DNA of 64,000 nucleotides from Symbiodinium natans (lineage: Eukaryota > Sar > Dinophyceae > Suessiales > Symbiodiniaceae): NCBI GenBank assembly GCA_905221605.1, contig CAJNDS010001336.1, positions 681,375 to 745,374 on the forward strand. Direction: 5' to 3'. Positions within the stretch are counted from its first letter, which is position 1, and the number at the start of each line of letters is the position of its first letter. Shown here one piece after another: positions 44,196-56,523 of this stretch. The notes under the pieces were generated by a model, which did no database searches, was not told where the DNA came from, and saw only the letters and a list, made by a program, of their open reading frames with translations. The translations under genes and the position numbers were made by a program.

Positions 44196-46123
44196 TGGGC
44201 AAAACACCCTGGGCCCGCAGGGCCCAGGCTTATTCGCGGAAATGTTGCTAAATCCCAATGTTCTCATCACAGCGTCGAGAAGACATCACCAAACCCGACT
44301 TGTCCGGTTCACGGCTTGGTATGGGTTCTCACTTTGCGAGTGACGTACATGCTACGGAGGTTCTGCAATTCGAGGTTTCAAAATCGTGAGTTTGGGCTGC
44401 TGCTGGGACATGCTGGGGCTGCGGGATTGGAAACAGGACGATTCGGCAGCGTAGCTAGCTGCCTTCATCGAGATGTTTTGCTCGACCTTGCTAGACCGTG
44501 ACTTTGCACCTCTGTCGCACGTGTGCTGGCAAGCATCAGAGAACTTCAAGCCTTCAGGCATGCTCATGCAGTTCCACGGTTGAGGCTATTTAAAAGCTGT
44601 ACATGGGTTGGCTTTGACAGGAGCACTTGCTGGCTCAGGTCAACAGACTTCGAAAAAAATCTCATCCGTCGTCTTCGTCTCTACACACACACTTCTCCTA
44701 AATATTTGCGTGCTACGAACTAACAGGGTTCTTGTTCTTGCACGTGCGTGCCATCGTCAGGTTGCCAATAGCAGTAACTGCCAGTCGGAGTTACTAAAAT
44801 CCGAAATTACTAGAAATCATCAGAAATCAGCAAGAATCATGGGAAATCATCACTAGTCATCAAAAAACATCAAAAATCGTCTGAAAGTACCAAAAACACT
44901 CAGCAACGATCAACAATCATCGAAGACCATAAAAACTCATCCGAAATCACCAGAAATTCGCAGAAATCATTAGAAACCACGAGAAGTCATCAGAAATCAC
45001 TACAAGTCATCAGAAATCATGCGAAACGGCTGAAAAACATCAAAACGAGCCAAACACGCATGCGAAAAATCTCGAAAGGAAGGCCAGGGCCAGTTCAGAG
45101 CCACAAGGCCCAAATTCCAGACCCGGTTTTCGCTGATAAGGATTTATTTTCGCTGGTACGGATTATTTTCCGCTGGTATGGACGACGGGGTTTCGCTGGT
45201 GTGGTTTTATTTTCGCTGGTATGCCTTTTCTTTCAGCTGGTCTGGCTGAGTCTTTGGGTTGCTATGAATTTGAGGTGATTTCTGTTGATTCCGGCAAAAA
45301 ATCTCATGATTTCGATGACTTGCGCTGATTCCTCATGATTTCTGCTGGGTTCTGGATTGTTTGCAGTGGCTGTTGGTGATTCCTGCTGGCCTCTGATGAT
45401 TTACAATGCTTCCTGTCGATTCTTGACGATTTCTGCTGATGTTTTCATGATTTCTCATGAGCTTTGATGATTTCTGATGGTTTCGAAATTCTTTTCGATT
45501 TCTGGCGGCACCGGGAATAATTCGCTGTGGTTCCGGATGATTTTATGCGACTCTTGGTGTTTCTTACAGCGGCACCTTGATGGAACACACAGATGCGGAA
45601 CTTAGAACCACAACGCGAAGAACACGCAGAGGGTTCAGAGTTAGGGCTTTAGGGGAGGCAGACTTGGACCTGGAACAAAGACATATTACGGATAGCATTT
45701 GGGAGCCTGGGCATCTGGGACGACAGGTTGGGAATCAAACGTTTCAGCAGCAGCAACGAGGAGCCATTGTAAACTTCAGGCAGTTTGCGGTCTGATAGCC
45801 AGCAGACGAGACCCGAGATGCTGACGTCTCAGCTCCTATTTCTAAACGCGCAGCAGCCTTAAATTCTCTGATCGCCCAGAATGGAAGACCTTGAGTTGAA
45901 GGGGGGCGCCTTGACCTGACAATACCGCAGGACCCTGTTTTGGCACACAACCCTGAATGAAACGCCGTTTTTGTCTGAAGTTCAGTGTTTTTTGTTCTCG
46001 GCAACCATTGAATTCTGAGACGTCCAGAGGTGAGAGATGGAACTTCATGTGTTCGCCCAAAACGCAACCCGATACAAGATTCCAGGATTATGCGTTGGTG
46101 CCGGGCCCGGGGTGTTTTCACCA
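44196..46123. mobile_element. 1,928-bp DNA-transposon-like element with TIRs and 8-bp target duplication
   Basis: Flanked by direct repeats TTGATGAA at 44188-44195 and 46124-46131. The uninterrupted spacer of gene C has one similar site (TTGGTGAA). The ends are inverted: the left starts TGGGCAAAACACCC and the right, read inward, starts TGGTGAAAACACCC, both followed by a GGGCCCG. About 22 bp pair with three mismatches. The interior has no transposase-sized frame (longest about 140 codons, unrecognised), so it is probably non-autonomous. An 8-bp duplication fits hAT-like or related superfamilies, but the terminal motif is not diagnostic. Confidence 0.8.
44780..45560. repeat. Inverted low-complexity arms inside the 1.9-kb element
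   Basis: 44780-45050 repeats AGAAATCATC-type words; 45240-45530 repeats the complement, GATGATTTCT-type words. Between them is a CGCTGGTATGG/TTTCGCTGGT tandem run (45120-45245). The transcript could fold into a long imperfect hairpin. Confidence 0.7.
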
Positions 46124-46131
46124 TTGATGAA

Positions 46132-48358
46132 CGAACCCCCTGGCGGTATCTGCTTAAGTCTTCCAAACTGGAACTTCAAACAGAAATACAGAAGCCCAAG
46201 CGTTCCGCTCCTCAACATCCCTCAGCCGAAAACCCAAAGAGCCAAACACTTAGCCCTAAACAAAGCCCCCAAGTTCCAAGCCCGAAAAGCCCCCCAAAAG
46301 CCCTCTCACAAAGCCCCCAAGTTCTGACAACTGCTGCACCCGAGCCGCTCGAAAGCATGGAGTCTCACCGGCTGGGTCTTGCTTGAGGAGCCCTGCGCAG
46401 GGCTTTTGCAGCATGCGCGGTACAGAACTTCGAAGTACATTCCAAGCCCCAGAAGGCGAGTTGGAAAGGTCCTCTTAAGACGCCCCAAGCAACCTGAACC
46501 CTGGAGAAGCCGAAGCCGCCTCAACCCCGGCCTTTTCTGGGCTTCGGGCGTTTGTGATTCTTCAAGCTTTTCTCGCCTGGCTTCGGAAAGCCCCGGCCGC
46601 CACGACGGCGGCGGTTGCAAGGGGAAGGACCGACGAAGGCGAGGAGCCTGCATGCGAGGCGCAAAGGCGTACCTCTCTACTTGGGCCTCTACTTTGGCAT
46701 CCTGCCTGCGGATGTGCTGCCACGCAGCCTGGTGCTCGCGGGAGCCTCCGGCACCCAAAAAAGTCGAGAATGCCCCTCCCATCCCTCCCCCGCCCGAACA
46801 CACAACTCAAACCGGGGGGTATGGGGTTGAGGGAGTCTAGGATTCTACAGGGGCTGCTTAGGGCTTTCGAGGCCTTTGCCGAAACAGACATCTGGATGGG
46901 GATACGACTGTCGTTGTCCACCCCCGCTCACGTAGGGGTGTGGCGGGGAGGTTCAGCTAAGCCATTCTGCTCACTCGGCGCCCGTCCTGCGCTGCTGTGG
47001 CAGGTCCCCGGGCGGCGACAAAAGCCTCCGCAAAGGCGCCAAAACTCCCTAAACCCCTCAAAACCCTCTAAACCCCCTACAAAACCCAAACCCCTTTTCC
47101 ATAAAGGAAACCCCTCACGCTACACCCGAAATCCCCCGAAAATGACAAAGGCCAAAAGCAAACAAGCCCTCAAGCCACAAACCCTTAAAGGCGCTCTCAA
47201 CCCCTAGCCACCCAGAGAAAGCCCCCAAACTCCGAAACCGCCCAAACCCTGAACCGCAAACCCTCCTAAAGAAACTTGGAGAATGAAAAGCTCCAAAGGC
47301 AAAGGGGAGGAGCAAAAGGGCAAGATGAACAACTCTCAGAAACCCCTAAACGCCCTGTAAAAGCGTTCTTGCAGTTGGGGTTTAGGGTCTTAAGTCTTAA
47401 GGTAACCCTTGTCCCCCCGAGTCCGAAAAAAGGACTCCAAAACAGCAGCCCCTCCCAGAAAAATTCGCAGGCGCCTCCTTGGCAGTGAAGGCAGCGGTGG
47501 CGAGGGCCGCTGCGGCCACAGCCTTCTGGCCTTGTTGCACTAGCTGTAGGCGGAGGCGGGGGCTAAGGGGCTCCTCTCTCTTCCCTCTTTTTCTTCTTTG
47601 ATGTTTGAAGGTTCGCTGCATGCCTCGGTCCGAAGTGGTCCTTGCTTTTGCGGAGGAGGGGTTCGCCCTACGGTGCCACAGAGCCACAGAGCCACAGAGC
47701 CGAAGAGCCGAAGAGCCCTGGGCGCCGGGCCAGACATTGCGAAAATGTACAAGTTTGAATTAAAAGGGAAAAGAGGTCAGGCCACGCCTGCAGAAAAGGC
47801 AATTAAGTTTTATTAAATCTTGAGCCCGCAGCAGCAGAAACGTGCCTTCCGCGCGACCCCTCTTTGCTGCGTGACGATGTGCAGCGCTGCCCATGCCTAC
47901 AGGGCCTACGGTGAACAGCCAGGCAAGCGCCAGTGATCTTTTTGGAGCTTTTCCGACATTTGCGGTGGGGTTGCACACAAAACTTCGTCGGCCTGCGACA
48001 CCCCACGTGTCGGAGGCCAGGAGCTCTTGGCGTGCGGGATCATTCAAACAACGCGCGGGGTAAGCGGACGGTGGCGTCTCTGAGGCTTTGAAGAAGCGAG
48101 CACACCAAAACATGTCAAGAGGTTGAAGCTTAGCGTCCATCCTTCGAAACAACCTCGTCAGAATGTTCATGAGGCTAGCACGGTGACTTGTTCGCCCACG
48201 CCAAGAGTATGAGAACGTGGCTTGGGGGCTTGGGGATAGCCGCTAAAGCGCCCACGGAACCGGAAGCCACGCAACAAAACTCACAACATTAAAAGAAGCC
48301 CATCAGGGCTGGGATTTACAATTCTTTACAGATTGACAAAGAATTTGCTGTCAGCGCC
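46132..48358 (-). promoter_or_regulatory. Spacer between genes C and B (copy of the LHC 5' region)
   Basis: A copy of the spacer upstream of gene A, with the same two hydrophobic minus-strand stretches at about 47484-47525 and 46585-46636. It is separated from gene B's first exon by the inserted element 44196-46123. Includes a short CACAGAGC/CCGAAGAG tandem run near 47685-47720 and CCTAAA-like tracts near 47040-47260. The minus-strand ORF 47760-48170 recurs in all spacers but has replacement changes between copies, so it is probably not coding. Confidence 0.4.
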
Positions 48359-49054
48359 CTACGCAAGGCCGAACTGCTCGATGGCATCCTTGCCCGTGTA
48401 GACGTTGGCGGCGATGATACCGATGGCTGCGAACATGGCCATTCGGCCGTTGTTGATCTCCCGGTTGCGCATCTCCAGCGTGTACTGGCCCAGGCCGGCG
48501 GGATCACCGAAGTTGCCCGGCTCCTTCGAGGGGTCCTCAGTCCAGGCGCCCAGCTCCAGCAAGCCCGAGACCGCGAAGAGCGCGGCGAAACCGTAGGTGC
48601 CCGGCGGGACCTCCACGGCGCCGAGTCCGGCAGGCACGCTGTCGAAGCCAGGGAACTTCACGTAGTGCTGCACGACGGCACCCACTGCGGCCATCATCGC
48701 AACCCTGCCATGCTTGATCTCGGCCGCGCGCAGGTTGCGGAAGCCGGCCTTGTCACCCTTCTTGCAGAAGCCGGCCGGGTCGAAGTAGCCGAAGGGCTCG
48801 GTGACGCCCACCTCATTCGCCGGGTCGAAAGTCGGCTCAGGGGGCACCTCCTCGCCCTCACCGCTCAGGGACTTGCCAGTGCCGGCACCGATGCCCGTGG
48901 TGGCCGCTGCTGTCTTCGCTCCTGCGCTCGCGCCTGCCTTGGCCGCGGCAGCTTTGGCTGCAGCCGCTGCCGCGGCGGCAGAGACAGGCTCGGCGCGCAA
49001 AGGCGAAGCAGTGTAATTGGCCCAGTCACCCCAGGCGCTTCCGGTCAGGCCGTC
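48359..49054 (-). CDS. Terminal exon of gene C: divergent C-terminal LHC domain
   Basis: Equivalent to the terminal exons of genes A, B and D. The acceptor is CGTAG before GACGGCCTGACC at 49054. The intron to the preceding exon (49055-49183) is 129 bp, shorter than the 136 bp in A and B because of a small deletion. Protein sequence is unchanged. Confidence 0.9.
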   Translation of the reverse strand, partial: DGLTGSAWGDWANYTASPLRAEPVSAAAAAAAAKAAAAKAGASAGAKTAAATTGIGAGTGKSLSGEGEEVPPEPTFDPANEVGVTEPFGYFDPAGFCKKGDKAGFRNLRAAEIKHGRVAMMAAVGAVVQHYVKFPGFDSVPAGLGAVEVPPGTYGFAALFAVSGLLELGAWTEDPSKEPGNFGDPAGLGQYTLEMRNREINNGRMAMFAAIGIIAANVYTGKDAIEQFGLA

Positions 49055-52000
49055 CTACGACCCAAGCATCACACTCACAACCGACGCATTCTCAGATGAG
49101 GACTTGCATTCTTTCAACAACTCACATGAAGTCTTCAACTCACACGAAGTCATCACAACGGCACACGCATTTGATAATCCCGCCTGAAAGAACATGCCGA
49201 TGATGGCCATCATCGCAAGTCTGCCGTTCGCCAGCTCCGCTGAGAGCTTCTTAGTCTTCTCAGCCGGGTCACTGGAGGTCAAGACCTTGAAGCCAAAGTC
49301 GCCTGCTGCAGCCGCCGTGCCGGCCGACTGATCCTGGGAAACCTCGCAGAACGCCATGTAGGCAAGGATCTGACCCCAACCTGCGGCGGGAACTTTGGAG
49401 ATCGCAGCAAGACCGTTTGGCACGTCCGCGAATTTCAAGCCGGCCGATGGGCTCAAGTATCCAGGGAACTTGCCAGTGATCCTCAGCACTTCGACAGATG
49501 AAAAGTGCATAATGAGAAGCCAAGAAGCTGTGTAAAACACATAATTTGTTGATCGTGGCATCGCGAAATGAACAAAGCTCATGGTCGCACAGCAAACGAG
49601 AACCCCACCGCGCAATGCCATGACGAACGTCAACAGCCCAGATCTTCGTCCCAAGCGATGCAAGCGAAAACAACAAAAAGCAAGCGCACTACAACGCACT
49701 GCAAGCGGTTTACCCTATCCTCTGCCCTTCCCTGTCGTAACCCTTCCGGCAAGTTGCTCCGGAGTGATGTAGCCCATCGCTGCCAGCATGGCCTTGAATT
49801 TGCTTGAGTGGCCTACCCAACGAAACAAGGAACAACAATGCTCATGATTCTTGAGATTACCTCTGTGTCGTAGAGGTGCTCTACATGCGTTCCAGGCTAA
49901 CCTCGAACATCCGAGTTGCAATGCGGCCATGCTTGATCTCGGTCTGGCGGCGGCGCTTGAAGTCCTCCACGCTGCCGTCGGCGGTGAAGCCAGCCGGGTC
50001 CCAAAATCCGACGGGATCCTGAACACCAAGCTCGTTCTCGAACGCTCGGAGCGGAGAGGCGGTGTAGTTGGCCCAGTCACCCCAGGCGCTTCCGGTCAGG
50101 CCGTCCTATGACCCAAACATCACAACACAAAAGCTGCTTTCTGTATTAAAGGTTAACACTTGCATTCCTCCTTCAACTCACATGAAGTCAATGAAGTCAT
50201 CACAACATTGATTAACGGCACATGCATGTGATAATCCCGCCTGAAAGAACATGCCGATGATGGCCATCATCGCAAGTCTGCCGTTCGCCAGCTCCGCTGA
50301 GAGCTTCTTCGTCTTCTCAGCCGGGTCGCTGGAGGTCAAGACCTTGAAGCCAAAGTCGCCTGCTGCAGCCGCCGTGCCGGCCGACTGATCCTGGGAAACC
50401 TCGCAGAACGCCATGTAGGCAAGGATCTGACCCCAACCTGCGGCGGGAACTTTGGAGATCGCAGCAAGACCGTTTGGCACGTCCGCGAATTTCAAGCCGG
50501 CCGATGGGCTCAAGTATCCAGGGAACTTGCCAGTGATCCTCAGCACTTCGACAGATGAAAAGTGCATCATGAGAAGCCAAGAAGCTGTGTAAAACACATA
50601 ATTTGTTGATCGTGGCATCGCGAAATGAAGTAGCACATGGCAGCACTAAGAACTACAGTAACTACAGCAAACGAGAACCCCACCGCGCGATGCCATGGCG
50701 AATGTCAACAGCCCAAATCTTCGTCGCAAGCGATGCAAGCGAAAACAACAAAAAACAAGCACATTAAAACGCATTGCAAGCGTTTTACCCTCTTTTCTGC
50801 CCTTCCCTGTCGTAACCCTTCCGGCAAGTTGCTCCGGAGTAATGTAGCCCATCGCTGCCAGCATGGCCTTGAATTTGCTTGAGTCTACCCAACGAAACAA
50901 GAACTAGCTTAAGATGAGCTCTGTGTCGTAGAGGTGCTCTACATGCTTTCCAGGCTAACCTCGAACATCCGAGTTGCAATGCGGCCATGCTTGATCTCGG
51001 TCTGGCGGCGGCGCTTGAAGTCCTCCACGCTGCCGTCGGCGGTGAATCCGGCCGGGTCCCAAAATCCGACGGGATCCTGAACACCAAGCTCGTTCTCGAA
51101 CGCTCGGAGCGGAGAGGCGGTGTAGTTGGCCCAGTCACCCCAGGCGCTTCCGGTCAGGCCGTCCTATGACCCAAACATCACAACACAAAAGCTGCTTTCT
51201 GTATTAAAGGTTAACACTTGCATTCCTCCTTCAACTCACATGAAGTCAATGAAGTCATCACAACATTGATTAACGGCACATGCATGTGATAATCCCGCCT
51301 GAAAGAACATGCCGATGATGGCCATCATCGCAAGTCTGCCGTTCGCCAGCTCCGCTGAGAGCTTCTTAGTCTTCTCAGCCGGGTCGCTGGAGGTCAAGAC
51401 CTTGAAGCCAAAGTCGCCTGCTGCAGCCGCCGTGCCGGCCGACTGATCCTGGGAAACCTCGCAGAACGCCATGTAGGCAAGGATCTGACCCCAACCTGCG
51501 GCGGGAACTTTGGAGATCGCAGCAAGACCGTTTGGCACGTCCGCGAATTTCAAGCCGGCCGATGGGCTCAAGTATCCAGGGAACTTGCCAGTGATCCTCA
51601 GCACTTCGACAGATGAAAAGTGCATCATGAGAAGCCAAGAAGCTGTGTAAAACACATCGGTTGATCGTGGCATCGCGAAATGAACAAAGCTCATGGTCGC
51701 ACAGCAAACGAGAACCCCACCGCGCAATGCCATGAAGAACGTCAACAGCCCAGATCTTCGTCCCAAGCGATGCAAGCGAAAACAACAAAAAGCAAGCGCA
51801 CTACAACGCACTACAAGCGGTTTACCCTATCCTCTGCCCTTCCCTGTCGTAACCCTTCCGGCAAGTTGCTCCGGAGTGATGTAGCCCATCGCTGCCAGCA
51901 TGGCCTTGAATTTGCTTGAGTGGCCTACCCAACGAAACAAGAACTAGCTTAAGATGAGCTCTGTGTCGTAGAGGTGCTCTACATGCGTTCCAGGCTAACC

Positions 52001-54243
52001 TCGAACATCCGAGTTGCAATGCGGCCATGCTTGATCTCGGTCTGGCGGCGGCGCTTGAAGTCCTCCACGCTGCCGTCGGCGGTGAAGCCAGCCGGGTCCC
52101 AAAATCCGACGGGATCCTGAACACCAAGCTCGTTCTCGAACGCTCGGAGCGGAGAGGCGGTGTAGTTGGCCCAGTCACCCCAGGCGCTTCCGGTCAGGCC
52201 GTCCTATGACCCAAACATCACAACACAAAAGCTGCTTTCTGTACTAAAGGTTCGCACTTGCATTCTTCCTTCAACTCACATGAAGTCAATGAAGTCATCA
52301 CAACGTTAACGGCACACGCATGTGATAATCCCGCCTGAAAGAACATGCCGATGATGGCCATCATCGCAAGTCTGCCGTTCGCCAGCTCCGCTGAGAGCTT
52401 CTTAGTCTTCTCAGCCGGGTCGCTGGAGGTCAAGACCTTGAAGCCAAAGTCGCCTGCTGCAGCCGCCGTGCCGGCCGACTGATCCTGGGAAACCTCGCAG
52501 AACGCCATGTAGGCAAGGATCTGACCCCAACCTGCGGCGGGAACTTTGGAGATCGCAGCAAGACCGTTTGGCACGTCCGCGAATTTCAAGCCGGCCGATG
52601 GGCTCAAGTATCCAGGGAACTTGCCAGTGATCCTCAGCACTTCGACAGATGAAAAGTGCATAATGAGAAGCCAAGAGCTGTGTAAAACACATTTGTTGAT
52701 CGTAGCATCGCGAAATGAAGGTAGCACACGGTAGCACTGAGAACTACAACTACAGCAAACGAGAACCCCACCGCGCGATGCCATGGCGAATGTCAACAGC
52801 CCAAATCTTCGTCGCAAGCGATGCAAGCGAAAACAACAAAAACAAGCCATTAAAACGCATCGCAATCGTTTTACCCTCTCTTCTGCCCTTCCCTGTCGTA
52901 ACCTTCCGGCAAGTTGCTCCGGAGTAATGTAGCCCATCGCTGCCAGCATGGCCTTGAATTTGCTTGAGTCTACCCAACGAAACAAGAAACAAAAAAGCTT
53001 AAGATGAGCTCTGTGTCGTAGAGGTGCTCTACATGCGTTCCAGGCTAACCTCGAACATCCGAGTTGCAATGCGGCCATGCTTGATCTCGGTCTGGCGGCG
53101 GCGCTTGAAGTCCTCCACGCTGCCGTCGGCGGTGAAGCCAGCCGGGTCCCAAAATCCGACGGGATCCTGAACACCAAGCTCGTTCTCGAACGCTCGGAGC
53201 GGAGAGGCGGTGTAGTTGGCCCAGTCACCCCAGGCGCTTCCGGTCAGGCCGTCCTATGACCCAAACATCACAACACAAAAGCTGCTTTCTGTATTAAAGG
53301 TTAACACTTGCATTCCTCCTTCAACTCACATGAAGTCAATGAAGTCATCACAACATTGATTAACGGCACATGCATGTGATAATCCCGCCTGAAAGAACAT
53401 GCCGATGATGGCCATCATCGCAAGTCTGCCGTTCGCCAGCTCCGCTGAGAGCTTCTTAGTCTTCTCAGCCGGGTCGCTGGAGGTCAAGACCTTGAAGCCA
53501 AAGTCGCCTGCTGCAGCCGCCGTGCCGGCCGACTGATCCTGGGAAACCTCGCAGAACGCCATGTAGGCAAGGATCTGACCCCAACCTGCGGCGGGAACTT
53601 TGGAGATCGCAGCAAGACCGTTTGGCACGTCCGCGAATTTCAAGCCGGCCGATGGGCTCAAGTATCCAGGGAACTTGCCAGTGATCCTCAGCACTTCGAC
53701 AGATGAAAAGTGCATCATGAGAAGCCAAGAAGCTGTGTAAAACACATAATTTGTTGATCGTGGCATCGCGAAATGAAGTAGCACATGGCAGCACTAAGAA
53801 CTACAGTAACTACAGCAAACGAGAACCCCACCGCGCGATGCCATGGCGAATGTCAACAGCCCAAATCTTCGTCGCAAGCGATGCAAGCGAAAACAACAAA
53901 AAACAAGCACATTAAAACGCATTGCAAGCGTTTTACCCTCTCTTCTGCCCTTCCCTGTCGTAACCCTTCCGGCAAGTTGCTCCGGAGTAATGTAGCCCAT
54001 CGCTGCCAGCATGGCCTTGAATTTGCTTGAGTCTACCCAACGAAACAAGAACTAGCTTAAGATGAGCTCTGTGTCGTAGAGGTGCTCTACATGCGTTCCA
54101 GGCTAACCTCGAACATCCGAGTTGCAATGCGGCCATGCTTGATCTCGGTCTGCCGGCGGCGCTTGAAGTCCTCCACGCTGCCGTCGGCGGTGAATCCGGC
54201 CGGGTCCCAAAATCCGACGGGATCCTGGACGCCAAGCTCGTTC
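48359..54243 (-). CDS. LHC polyprotein gene C (five repeat units plus terminal LHC)
   Basis: Exons in coding order: 54126-54243, 53981-54015, 53389-53686; 53068-53253, 52918-52952, 52335-52632; 52018-52203, 51870-51904, 51299-51596; 50978-51163, 50833-50867, 50241-50538; 49920-50105, 49758-49792, 49184-49481; terminal 48359-49054. The product is about 1,073 residues plus targeting peptide. Units are almost identical in protein and mostly identical at silent sites, which implies recent duplication or gene conversion. The first exon (118 nt) is a shortened form of the 186-nt exon: it starts at an AG acceptor just before NELGVQDPVG, and an in-frame TGA lies a few codons upstream of that acceptor, so the exon cannot extend further. 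This is the cleanest of the four genes, with no insertion in its introns or upstream spacer. Confidence 0.9.
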
Positions 54244-56523
54244 CTCGGACGGGCTCAAGCTAGCAGACCACCATCTGAAACTGACGTTGGTGAACGAACC
54301 CCCTGGTGGTATCTGCTTAAGTCTTCCAAACTGGAACTTCAAACAGAAATACAGAAGCCCAAGCGTTCCGCTCCTCAACATCCCTCAGCCGAAAACCCAA
54401 AGAGCCAAACACTTAGCCCTAAACAAAGCCCCCAAGTTCCAAGCCCCAAGGCCCCCCGAAAGCCCTCTCAAAAAGCCCCCCGAAACCTAAAGCCAAGTTC
54501 TGACAACTGCTGCACCCGAGCCGCTCGAAAGCATGGAGTCTCACCGGCTGGGTCTTGCTTGAGGAGCCCTGCGCAGGGCTTTTGCAGCATGCGCGGTACA
54601 GAACTTCGAAGTCCATTCAGGCGAGTTGGAAAGGTCCTCTTTAGACGCCCCAAGCAACCTGAACCCTGGAGAAGCCGAAGCCGCCTCAACCCCGGCCTTT
54701 TCTGGGCTTCGGGCGTTTGTGATTCTTCAAGCTTTTCTCGCCTGGCTTCGGAAAGCCCCGGCCGCCACGACGGCGGCGGTTGCAAGGGGAAGGACCGACG
54801 AAGGCGAGGAGCCTGCATGCGAGGCGCAAAGGCGTACCTCTCCACTTGGGCCTCTACTTTGGCATCCTGCCTGCGGATGTGCTGCCACGCAGCCTGGTGC
54901 TCGCGGGAGCCTCCGGCACCCAAAAAAATCGAGAATGCCCCTCCCATCCCTCCCCCGCCCGAACACACAACTCAAACCGGGGGGTATGGGGTTGAGGGAG
55001 TCTAGGATTCTACAGGGGCTGCTTAGGGCTTTCGAGGCCTTTGCCGAAACAGACATCTGGATGGGGATACGACTGTCGTTGTCCACCCCCGCTCACGTAG
55101 GGGTGTGGCGGGGAGGTTCAGCTAAGCCATTCTGCTCACTCGGCGCCCGTCCTGCGCTGCTGTGGCAGGTCCCCGGGCGGCGACAAAAGCCTCCGCAAAG
55201 GCGCCAAAACTCCCTAAACCCCTCAAAACCCTCTAAACCCCCTACAAAACCCAAACCCCTTTTCCATAAAGGAAACCCCTCACCCTACACCCGAAATCCC
55301 CCGAAAATAACAAAGGCTAAGAGCAAACAAGCCCTCAAGCCACAAACCCTTAAAGGCGCTCTCAACCCCTAGCCACCCAGAGAAAGCCCCCAAACTCCGA
55401 AACCGCCCAAACCCTGAACCGCAAACCCTCCTAAAGAAACTTGGAGAATGAAAAGCTCCAAAGGCAAAGGGGAGGAGCAAAAGGGCAAGATGAACAACTC
55501 TCAGAAACCCCTAAACGCCCTGTAAAAGCGTTCTTGCAGTTGGGGTTTAGGGTTTTAAGTTTTAAGGTAACCCTTGTCCCCCCGAGTCCGAAAAAAGGAC
55601 TCCAAAACAGCAGCCCCTCCCAGAAAAATTCGCAGGCGCCTCCTTGGCAGTGAAGGCAGCGGTGGCGAGGGCCGCTGCGGCCACAGCCTTCTGGCCTTGT
55701 TGCACTAGCTGTAGGCGGAGGCGGGGGCTAAGGGGCTCCTCTCTCTTCCCTCTTTTTCTTCTTTGATGTTTGAAGGTTCGCTGCATGCCTCGGTCCGAAG
55801 TGGTCCTTGCTTTTGCGGAGGAGGGGTTCGCCCTACGGTGCCACAGAGCCACAGAGCCACAGAGCCGAAGAGCCGAAGAGCCCTGGGCGCCGGGCCAGAC
55901 ATTGCGAAAATGTACAAGTTTGAATTAAAAGGGAAAAGAGGTCAGGCCACGCCTGCAGAAAAGGCAATTAAGTTTTATTAAATCTTGAGCCCGCAGCAGC
56001 AGAAACGTGCCTTCCGCATGACCCCTCTTTGCTGCGTGACGATGTGCAGCGCTGCCCATGCCTACAGGGCCTACGGTGAACAGCCAGGCAAGCGCCAGTG
56101 ATCTTTTTGGTGCTTTTCCGACATTTGCAGCGGAGTTGCACACAAAACTTCGTCGGCCTGCGACACCCCACGTGTCGGAGGCCAGGAGCTGTTGGCGTGC
56201 GGGATCATTCAAACAACGCGCGGGGTAAGCGGACGGTGGCGTCTCTGAGGCTTTGAAGAAGCGAGCACACCAAAACATGTCAAGAGGTTGAAGCTTAGCG
56301 TCCATCCTTCGAAACAACCTCGTCAGAATGTTCATGAGGCTAGCACGGTGACTTGTTCGCCCACGCCAAGAGTATGAGAACGTGGCTTGGGGGCTTGGGG
56401 ATAGCCGCTAAAGCGCCCACGGAACCGGAAGCCACGCAACAAAACTCACAACACTAAAAGAAGCCCATCAGGGCTGGGATTTACAATTCTTTACAAATTG
56501 ACAAAGAATTTGCTGTCAGCGCC
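54244..56523 (-). promoter_or_regulatory. Spacer between genes D and C (copy of the LHC 5' region)
   Basis: The uninterrupted version of the intergenic unit, useful as reference for the other two. Candidate presequence stretches on the minus strand lie at about 55649-55690 and 54751-54801. A long plus-strand open frame (54082-55005) crosses the first LHC exon antisense and is not believed. CCCTAAA-like tracts occur near 55205-55440. Confidence 0.4.

Noticed and set aside
52218-53228. 336-codon minus-strand open frame beginning MTGPTTPP
   Set aside because: It reads exon 1 of the LHC unit in the wrong frame and runs through two introns before entering the correct frame of exon 3. The shorter MTGPTTPP frames in other units are the same artefact.
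54082-55005. 307-codon plus-strand open frame
   Set aside because: It starts antisense to an LHC exon and continues through the spacer. It is not kept at this length in the other spacer copies and has no recognisable domain.
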